Of a DNA stretch of 25,836 nt, positions 8,376 to 14,965 are shown piece by piece. Position 1 is the stretch's first letter. Every line of letters starts with the position of its first letter. The notes under the pieces are model-generated. The model did not search any database. It worked only from the letters and a program-made list of their open reading frames with translations, and had not been told where the DNA came from. Origin of the DNA: UBA2253 sp964646985 (GTDB taxonomy: Bacteria; Bacillota_I; Bacilli_A; ML615J-28; CAG-698). A program made the translations under genes and the position numbers. Where the stretch lies: positions 1 through 25,836 of the forward strand of contig CAZYFI010000016.1 in assembly GCA_964646985.1 (NCBI GenBank), given 5' to 3'.

Positions 8376-10068
8376 TTTTATTTTCCTCCTGCACTTCTAG
8401 AATCATCGCCTCATAAGGCAAAAAATGATGTGAAAATTCAGTTCTTGAATAATTACTTAATATTATTTTCTTTATAATATATGGCATATCATCAATGATT
8501 GCTTGCTCTTTTGTTAGATTTGCCATAATGAGTAACGTTTGGTGATTGTATTTCCGAATGTAAGCATAAACTTGTGGATGATCAAATAAAATTTGATCAT
8601 ACGTTCCATATACAAGAATACTATTATATATGCTTTTTTGTCTGATTGCAATCATCTTTTTATAATAAGCGTAAATTGACTCTGAATCATGCATCTGGTT
8701 TTTTACATTTATTTTTTTAAATTCACCAATAATATTCCAAGGTTTGACTGTAGAAAAGCCAGCATAAGACTCATCGCTCCACTGCATAATACTACGCGCA
8801 TTATCCCGTGAAGTGAGTGATGCGATTTTAATGTATTCATCTTTATCTTGATGATATTTATTCACATTTATGTGATATTGGTGAATGGTAGAAACATCGC
8901 GAAAATCATCAATGGATTGAAAAGTAGGATTGGTCATACCTATTTCTTCTCCATTGTAGATAAATGGTGTTCCACTCATAAAATACAATGCTGTTGCTAG
9001 CATTTTTGCACTTTCACCATGATACGAATCGATATTTCCATATTGTGAAACAAGCCTTGGTTGATCATGGTTTAACCAATAGATGGCATTCCATCCTTGA
9101 TGATATAAACCCTTTTGCCATTTTTGAAAGACTTCTTTCAATCTTTTCACATCTGTAGATAACTGGGAACGATCTTTTGCGTTCCATCCGTTGTTACACC
9201 AATTATGATCAAAATTAAATACCATATTTAACTCATGACGATCAGGATGAGTGTAATAAATTCCATCATTGACAGGGGCATTGCCACCAACCTCGCCAAT
9301 GGTAACAATATCATATTTCGAAAAAACCCGTTCATTTAATAGCTGTAAATATTCATGAAGTTTTGGTAAATTAGAAAATTTGCTCCAATCAGGTTTATAC
9401 TCATGATCGGAAAATAACAAAGAATCCTCAAATTCTGCCTTAGCAAGATGAGAGATGGCATCAATGCGAAATCCGTCAATTCCTTCTTCGCACCACCAAG
9501 TAGCAACTTGGATGATTTCTTCTTGCACTTTTGGGTTTTCCCAATTCAAATCAGGCATTTTTTTAGAAAATATCTTCATGTAATATTCATTTGTGACTGC
9601 ATCATATTCCCAACAACTTCCTCCAAAAAAGGAAGCCCAATTTGTTGGTTCAATCATTTTTCCGTTTTTATAACGTGGCTTTTTCCAAATATAATAATCA
9701 CGATAAGGATTGTCTAAAGATTTTCTACTTTCTTTAAACCAAACATGTTCATCGGAAGTGTGATTTAAAACCAAATCTATGACAACGCGTATCTGTAATA
9801 AGTGGGCTTTTTGAATGACTGCTCTAATGTCATCTAGTGAACCATATTCACGAGCTACTTGATAAAAATCAGAAACATCATATCCATTGTCATCCATCGG
9901 TGAAGCATAAAAAGGACATATCCAAATCAAATTCACACCTAATGTGCTTAAATAATCTAATTTTTCGTAAATACCACGCAAATCACCAATTCCATCGTGA
10001 TTGCTATCGTAAAAACTTCGAATATAGATTTGATATCCAAATGCTTCTTTCCACCACTTCTTTTCCAT
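8365..10068 (-). CDS. malL: GH13_31 alpha-glucosidase (maltase / oligo-1,6-glucosidase family)
   Basis: A 567-residue cytoplasmic exo-alpha-glucosidase (numbering from the ATG at 10068). The start EAFGYQIYIRSFYDSNHDGIGD is typical of the family. Region I is DLVLNHT at 98-104, region V MPDLNW near 171-176, region II GFRIDAISH with nucleophile Asp203, region III IGEVGG with Glu259. The residue after the nucleophile is Ala, where isomaltases have Val; enzymes with Ala or Thr there usually prefer alpha-1,4 bonds, so maltase activity is likelier than isomaltase. The ATG at 10068 has GGAG 5 nt upstream; a GTG at 10074 is less suitable. A terminator-like hairpin at 10081-10114 separates it from malG. 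It would release glucose from maltose and maltotriose left over from MalQ and phosphorylase. Confidence 0.9.
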   Translation of the reverse strand: MEKKWWKEAFGYQIYIRSFYDSNHDGIGDLRGIYEKLDYLSTLGVNLIWICPFYASPMDDNGYDVSDFYQVAREYGSLDDIRAVIQKAHLLQIRVVIDLVLNHTSDEHVWFKESRKSLDNPYRDYYIWKKPRYKNGKMIEPTNWASFFGGSCWEYDAVTNEYYMKIFSKKMPDLNWENPKVQEEIIQVATWWCEEGIDGFRIDAISHLAKAEFEDSLLFSDHEYKPDWSKFSNLPKLHEYLQLLNERVFSKYDIVTIGEVGGNAPVNDGIYYTHPDRHELNMVFNFDHNWCNNGWNAKDRSQLSTDVKRLKEVFQKWQKGLYHQGWNAIYWLNHDQPRLVSQYGNIDSYHGESAKMLATALYFMSGTPFIYNGEEIGMTNPTFQSIDDFRDVSTIHQYHINVNKYHQDKDEYIKIASLTSRDNARSIMQWSDESYAGFSTVKPWNIIGEFKKINVKNQMHDSESIYAYYKKMIAIRQKSIYNSILVYGTYDQILFDHPQVYAYIRKYNHQTLLIMANLTKEQAIIDDMPYIIKKIILSNYSRTEFSHHFLPYEAMILEVQEENKNAR

Positions 10069-10080
10069 AATCACTCCAAA

Positions 10081-10114
10081 AAGAGAGACATGATGACACC
10101 ACCATGTCTTTCTT
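10081..10114 (-). terminator. Terminator-like hairpin between malG and the catabolic genes
   Basis: Read on the minus strand, AAGAAAGACATG and CATGTCTCTCTT form a 12-bp stem with one mismatch around a 10-nt loop, followed directly by TTTTT and then the GGAG ribosome binding site of the alpha-glucosidase gene. It looks like a partial rho-independent terminator placed inside the long minus-strand gene run. The stem is followed on the plus strand by a T-run as well, but no plus-strand gene ends here. Confidence 0.6.
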
Positions 10115-10119
10115 GTTTT

Positions 10120-11175
10120 TTAACCTTTTGTAGCTCCCGCAGTAATTCCTTGAATCAAGAAACGTTGGAAAGCCATATATAATAAAGTAATCGGCAATGC
10201 CACAATGAGGGCTCCAGCTGCAAATGTTGTATAATTTGCCTTGTCTTGTCCAGAAATCATTTCGAACAAACCAATGGCAAGCGTCCAAACTTCTTTGATA
10301 TCACCTGAATAATTAGGGCTGTTTAACAAGTAATTTGGCAACATATAATCCATCCATGGAGCCATAAATTGAGATACCGCAACGAATGACAAAATAGGAA
10401 CCGATAAAGGTAAAATGATCTTACTAAATATTTGCCATTTATTTGCTCCATCAAGCATAGCGCTTTCGTCTAAGTCTTTTGGAATTTGTTGCAAATATCC
10501 TTTGATCAACCATAAGTTAAATGGAATTGCTCCACCAACATAAAGAATCGTTAAAGCCCATGGCTTGTTCAACAAACCAAAAGTATCAAACAATGTAAAC
10601 ATGGCAATTAATCCCATAAAAGAAGGAAATGCTTGTAGTACTAGGATGGTAATTAATCCTACTTTTTTGCCTTTAAATTTAAATCGAGCAAATACATAAG
10701 CTGCTCCAGTAATAAAGACAACTCCCAATACCATGTTTAATACGGCAATAATGATGGTGTTTTTGTACCAATACCAGAACTTGGTTTCAGTAAATAATTT
10801 TGTATAATTATCTAACGTCATTTTTGCTGGCCAAAATGTTGTTGGCAAACCAGCAGTATCAGAGAATGATGATCCAATTAAATAAACAACTGGAATAATA
10901 ACAATGACTGCAAGCAATATCAATTCAGCAAAAGTTAACAATTTCATTAGGATTTCTTTTAAAGTAAAATACTGTTTTAATCCACCTTTTTGTACTGGCT
11001 TGATGGAAGGAGCTCGAAATACATAAATCAAACCATAAACAGGAATAAGTGACCAAAGAGCACCTTTAAATCTTGAGTAACCCTTCTTTTCAAACACTTC
11101 AGCACCAATTGCATCTTGGGTAAAATACAACACAAGCAATAAGTATATTAATATAATCTCTAAAATTAAAGGCAT
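10120..11175 (-). CDS. malG: Maltodextrin ABC transporter permease, MalG type, with N-terminal extension
   Basis: A 351-residue inner-membrane permease, the partner of MalF. The core from about residue 80 is a normal MalG: several membrane segments, the cytoplasmic EAA loop reading LDESAMLDGANKWQIFSKII, which docks the ATPase, and the C-terminal ITAGATKG ending typical of MalG. The first roughly 75 residues are extra compared with the usual 275-300-residue protein: they contain two hydrophobic stretches (about 2-19 and 40-53) separated by a charged segment. The ATG at 11175 has AAGGAGG 6 nt upstream and follows the malF stop by one base; an in-frame ATG at 11232 lies inside malF without a binding site. 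No ATPase gene is nearby, so a shared MsmX/MalK-type ATPase must come from elsewhere. Confidence 0.92.
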   Translation of the reverse strand: MPLILEIILIYLLLVLYFTQDAIGAEVFEKKGYSRFKGALWSLIPVYGLIYVFRAPSIKPVQKGGLKQYFTLKEILMKLLTFAELILLAVIVIIPVVYLIGSSFSDTAGLPTTFWPAKMTLDNYTKLFTETKFWYWYKNTIIIAVLNMVLGVVFITGAAYVFARFKFKGKKVGLITILVLQAFPSFMGLIAMFTLFDTFGLLNKPWALTILYVGGAIPFNLWLIKGYLQQIPKDLDESAMLDGANKWQIFSKIILPLSVPILSFVAVSQFMAPWMDYMLPNYLLNSPNYSGDIKEVWTLAIGLFEMISGQDKANYTTFAAGALIVALPITLLYMAFQRFLIQGITAGATKG

Positions 11176-11176
11176 A

Positions 11177-13564
11177 TTAATCCTCCTTAAAGGCTCGGGT
11201 TCTTGAATAGTTCCAAGCCGCAATAGATCCAACGATTAAAAAGACTAAAATAGAGAACACGGATGCCATGTTGTAGTATTTCTCATTCACAGTCAAGGTA
11301 TACATCCAGGAAATTAAAATATCTGTATCACCAGCAAACGCTGTGTTATAGCCATTATTCGCACCACCTTGTGTGATAAAATAAATGACCCCGAAATTAT
11401 TAAAGTTTCCTGAAAATGTCATTACCAAAAGCGGTGCCGCCGAATACATCACCAATGGGAATGTAATAAGCTTAAATTTTTGTGATTTATTTGCACCGTC
11501 AATATCCGCGGCTTCATATAAAGTCTTATCAATCCCTACCATAATTCCTGTCATCAATGCCATAAAATATGGGAATCCAAGCCAAATATTGACTAGAATC
11601 AATACAATACGAACAAACCAAGGATTATGAGGATTCGTAAACCACTGAATATTTTCATTTCCTAAGTAGAATAATCTCGGTAATGAACCCGTTAAAAATG
11701 TTTCAATATTATTACCTAGCATTCCCCAATTTTGCAATAGTTGGTAAACACCAAGACGATCGAGGAAGGCGTTGATAACACCACTTTCATTAAAGAAGTT
11801 TGCAAATACCATTTGTGAGATAATCGCAGGAACTGCCCATGGAAGAATCAAGAGGGTACGCCAGAATTTTTTTAGTGGTACTCGTTCCGAATTAATAATA
11901 ACTGCTTGGAAGAAACCACCAAAGAAACATGTCGCAGTTGAGAAAATCGCCCAAATGACTGTCCAGAAAAAGACACGCCAGAATGTTTGACCAAAAGGAA
12001 TCCCAACATTTTCGCCAAAATTAAAAATAAGCAAAAAGTTTTTAAAACCAACCCAATCAAACAGCCCTACATCAGCACTGTTGCCATTATATGAAGTAAA
12101 GGCAATTAAGAAACCAAATAGAATTGGCATGATGGAAATGAATGTCAACACAAACAAAGCAGGCAAGAGCACAATATACTCGAAAGAAGATTCATACATC
12201 TTCTTAAAATATTCTTTGTCTTTTACAAATATATTATCTTCATGGAATTGTTTGCTTGTCTTAAAAGCATCATGAATGCCCCATACATAAACGATTACAA
12301 AATAAAATAAGAGTAGGGTTGAGATCAAACCTCGAATCAATAAATAAGAAGAAAGGTGCCCTTGTATTGGAAGATTTGTTAAAACGGCATCTCCAACATC
12401 AGAAACATCAATCGCAGTGGATAATTTATCAATTTGAAAATAATCATTTTTTTCAGCCGTACCTAAAGTTAAGACTGACCAAATTCCCTTTAAGAAAAAA
12501 CCCGCATGATCATTAAAGAAGTTATCATATGTAGCTTCAAAATCATCTCTAATAGCTGGATTTATTTCAAAATAAACCCTTAATTTAAATTTTGCAAAAT
12601 CTTCAGGGGTCATTGATTTATATAAACTTTGGAAATCTACAAAATAAGTAGACAAATAAGCAGAAAATGTGGTTACCCGATATTTGCCACTTCTACCTTC
12701 AGGATTGAAAAAACCATAAACGGTTGTATCATTATAAAACAACGAATCCCCAATTTTAGCAGTTTTTGATAATGTTGCTGAAGCGGCATCCGATTTTAAT
12801 ATTTTATCAGTGGCATCAATCAAATTATCATAACGATATGCGGATAGTGTTCCATTGGTATTCGTCATGACCTCATTATAAAACTTAGTATAGTCAGCAT
12901 TCGAATAAATATTCCCAGGTCGATCAAGTTGCGTAAACCCAATAATTTCATTTGCTAATAATATATCAGCCTCATCATCAACATTGATATAAACAAAGTC
13001 AGGATTCGAAGCAGTTCCTTGGTTATAACGGTAGTATTCATCACCACCCAATGATTGATAGGTAGTAAACATCGATGTATATCCCTGCAATAAAGCAATA
13101 CTTGAATCATCTTCTCCAGGAATTAAATCCGAAGGTCGATCTTTTCCTTTGTTTGCAGCTGATGCTTTTAGTTCTTCCGCAAGAACATAATATTTTACTT
13201 TACTTCCTTCTTTAATATCGTTTGCTAAAAACGCAATCAACTCTTCAGGAGTAAATTCATCGGCTTTATGATCATTATAAAATTGATCAAATGTGGGAAT
13301 TGCTGGCATACCATCGAACACATCTGCTTTATAACTACTTACAAAACGATTGACAAAGTTTTGGTTAATGTCAACTCCTGGTATTTTTTCATAAGATGAA
13401 TAGCCAGATAAGTAACGGCTAGTTCCGACCTCAATGGATAAAAGCAAAACAAAAAAAGCAAAAAAGAATAATGCTTTCCAATATTGCTTGTTAAAGATTT
13501 GACCTAACCCCCAAACAAATCCGGAAGCAATGGCTTTGAGAATATGAATTATGTTTCCTTTCAC
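11177..13564 (-). CDS. malF: Maltodextrin ABC transporter permease, MalF type, with large extracytoplasmic insert
   Basis: A 795-residue permease, far longer than Gram-positive MalF/MdxF (about 430-450) or E. coli MalF (514). The first membrane segment is at about 29-47; residues 48-403 are polar and probably outside the membrane; segments resume at 404-430 and 463-492 and continue to the C-terminus. The conserved permease core (about 404-795) includes the EAA loop LYEAADIDGANKSQKFKLI that contacts the ATPase. The insert contains acidic and aromatic residues but I recognise no domain in it. In E. coli the P2 loop of MalF, which touches MalE, lies between segments 3 and 4, a different position. 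The gene has a GGAGG-type site (taaGGAGGtaa) before its ATG, and it sits between malE and malG as usual. Confidence 0.92.
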   Translation of the reverse strand: MKGNIIHILKAIASGFVWGLGQIFNKQYWKALFFFAFFVLLLSIEVGTSRYLSGYSSYEKIPGVDINQNFVNRFVSSYKADVFDGMPAIPTFDQFYNDHKADEFTPEELIAFLANDIKEGSKVKYYVLAEELKASAANKGKDRPSDLIPGEDDSSIALLQGYTSMFTTYQSLGGDEYYRYNQGTASNPDFVYINVDDEADILLANEIIGFTQLDRPGNIYSNADYTKFYNEVMTNTNGTLSAYRYDNLIDATDKILKSDAASATLSKTAKIGDSLFYNDTTVYGFFNPEGRSGKYRVTTFSAYLSTYFVDFQSLYKSMTPEDFAKFKLRVYFEINPAIRDDFEATYDNFFNDHAGFFLKGIWSVLTLGTAEKNDYFQIDKLSTAIDVSDVGDAVLTNLPIQGHLSSYLLIRGLISTLLLFYFVIVYVWGIHDAFKTSKQFHEDNIFVKDKEYFKKMYESSFEYIVLLPALFVLTFISIMPILFGFLIAFTSYNGNSADVGLFDWVGFKNFLLIFNFGENVGIPFGQTFWRVFFWTVIWAIFSTATCFFGGFFQAVIINSERVPLKKFWRTLLILPWAVPAIISQMVFANFFNESGVINAFLDRLGVYQLLQNWGMLGNNIETFLTGSLPRLFYLGNENIQWFTNPHNPWFVRIVLILVNIWLGFPYFMALMTGIMVGIDKTLYEAADIDGANKSQKFKLITFPLVMYSAAPLLVMTFSGNFNNFGVIYFITQGGANNGYNTAFAGDTDILISWMYTLTVNEKYYNMASVFSILVFLIVGSIAAWNYSRTRAFKED

Positions 13565-13587
13565 TATTTACCTCCTTATAATGGAAC

Positions 13588-13609
13588 AGGTGGCCAATTA
13601 AGGCCACCT
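13588..13609 (-). promoter_or_regulatory. malE-malF intergenic hairpin, likely mRNA stabiliser
   Basis: A perfect 8-bp GC-rich inverted repeat (AGGTGGCC / GGCCACCT) with a 6-nt loop lies between the malE stop (13628) and the malF ribosome binding site. It is not followed by a T-run on the minus strand, so it does not look like a full terminator. A hairpin here can protect the upstream malE message from 3' decay, giving more binding protein than permease, as REP elements do between malE and malF in E. coli. Confidence 0.55.
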
Positions 13610-13627
13610 TATTTCACATACTGTTCA

Positions 13628-14947
13628 TTAAGATGCCAAATCTCGACTTGCTTTATAAGCTTTTTCAGCTGTAAACGCTTCTGTCGCAATAACGCCATCA
13701 GCATTCCAGATTTTTTGCATCATGGATTCCGAAGGACCCCAATAGTAAGTTACTTCTGGGATTGTTGGCATTGGTACTGAAGTTGATAATTGTTCAAGCA
13801 TAACGTCAATCAATGCATCATCTTTTACTCCAGAAATTGTTGAAAGAATACTATCTACTAAGGCTGGGCAATCACCAGATGTGCGATATAGAATTTCAGC
13901 AGCTTCATCAGTTTGTAAGAATTCTACAAATTTCATTGCTGCATCAGCGTTCTTTGAATACTTATAAACAGATACCATTTGCGCACCTGCAAATGTTTTT
14001 GGAGTTACTCCATTGATAGATGGTAAAGTAATATTTCCTAAATCAATACCAGCTTCAAGAAATTGAGCAACATTCCATGGACCAGTTAAAATAAATGGTA
14101 ACGTTCCTTCTTCAAACAAAGTTAAACCTTGAATTGAATTATGAGTGCCTGTACCAGTTGCTTCTGGCTTCAAGTTTTCAATCATCCATTCAATTGCTGC
14201 AAGTGATTTTGGATCTTCAAAACCAACTTGAGTAGCATCATTTTGGTTTGGACCAAATGGAGTCCAACCAAAGGCACTGTAAAAGCCTTGTAAGAAGTAA
14301 GCATCTGCCCAATGAGAACCTGATGCAAAATAACGTTTTCCTGCATTAGCTGCGCGGTAAGCAGCTGAATCAGTTAAGAAATCTTCAAAAGTTGCAGGTA
14401 AATCTGCTTCTTCAATCAATGCTTTATTGTAATAAAGAGTGACGGATTCCAATGAAATTGGAACGGCAAATAATCTTTCTTCAGAGCCGGCTTCACATTC
14501 AAAGCTACCTGTTTCATTGTCGTAGCATAATGTTGCAATGTTCATCGCAACTGGAAGAATACGAGTTTCTAAGCGAGTTTTTAATGAATCTGGTAATACA
14601 TATACCAAATCATCTAAAATTGCTTGTGCCATATGATCATGTGGAAATTGGAATACATCCGCACCTTTTCCTGATTTACCATATGTCTTTAATTTTTCAC
14701 GGATATCAACTGTTCCCATGTGTTGGAATTCTACTTTAATTCCAGGGTTCTTTGCTTCAAATGCAGGAATGATTTCATCCATGTATTTTCCTTCTGTATC
14801 ATCCATCCAAACACGAATCACTTGATTCTTTACTTGGCTTTCATCAAATTTAATTAATTCTCCGGTTGTTGCTGTTGTTACTTCAGTGCAACCTACAAAA
14901 ACAAATAATAATACAAATACGGAGATGATTCCTAATAATTTTTTCAT
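13628..14947 (-). CDS. malE: Maltose/maltodextrin-binding lipoprotein, MalE type
   Basis: A 439-residue extracytoplasmic solute-binding protein of ABC family 1. The N-terminus is a lipoprotein signal (KK, hydrophobic stretch, lipobox VFVGC with the lipidated Cys at 20), followed by a Thr-rich linker. The mature part has the family features: IRVWMDDTEGKY near the start, DVFQFPHDHMAQAI, FAVPISLESVTLYYNK, and a C-terminal half with GPWN and aromatic residues suited to sugar stacking. It should deliver maltodextrins to MalF/MalG at the membrane. AGAAAGGAGATATAAA precedes the ATG. It lies 18 nt downstream of the surface starch-binding protein, with no terminator between, so they share a transcript. 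Sequence alone does not fix whether malto-oligosaccharides or another alpha-glucan is the best ligand; the neighbours argue for maltodextrin. Confidence 0.93.
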   Translation of the reverse strand: MKKLLGIISVFVLLFVFVGCTEVTTATTGELIKFDESQVKNQVIRVWMDDTEGKYMDEIIPAFEAKNPGIKVEFQHMGTVDIREKLKTYGKSGKGADVFQFPHDHMAQAILDDLVYVLPDSLKTRLETRILPVAMNIATLCYDNETGSFECEAGSEERLFAVPISLESVTLYYNKALIEEADLPATFEDFLTDSAAYRAANAGKRYFASGSHWADAYFLQGFYSAFGWTPFGPNQNDATQVGFEDPKSLAAIEWMIENLKPEATGTGTHNSIQGLTLFEEGTLPFILTGPWNVAQFLEAGIDLGNITLPSINGVTPKTFAGAQMVSVYKYSKNADAAMKFVEFLQTDEAAEILYRTSGDCPALVDSILSTISGVKDDALIDVMLEQLSTSVPMPTIPEVTYYWGPSESMMQKIWNADGVIATEAFTAEKAYKASRDLAS

Positions 14948-14965
14948 TTTATATCTCCTTTCTGC

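Noticed and set aside
10004..10288. 94-residue minus-strand frame over the malG end and the alpha-glucosidase start
   Set aside because: It runs across the hairpin and two supported genes in another frame and has no binding site; shadow of malG.
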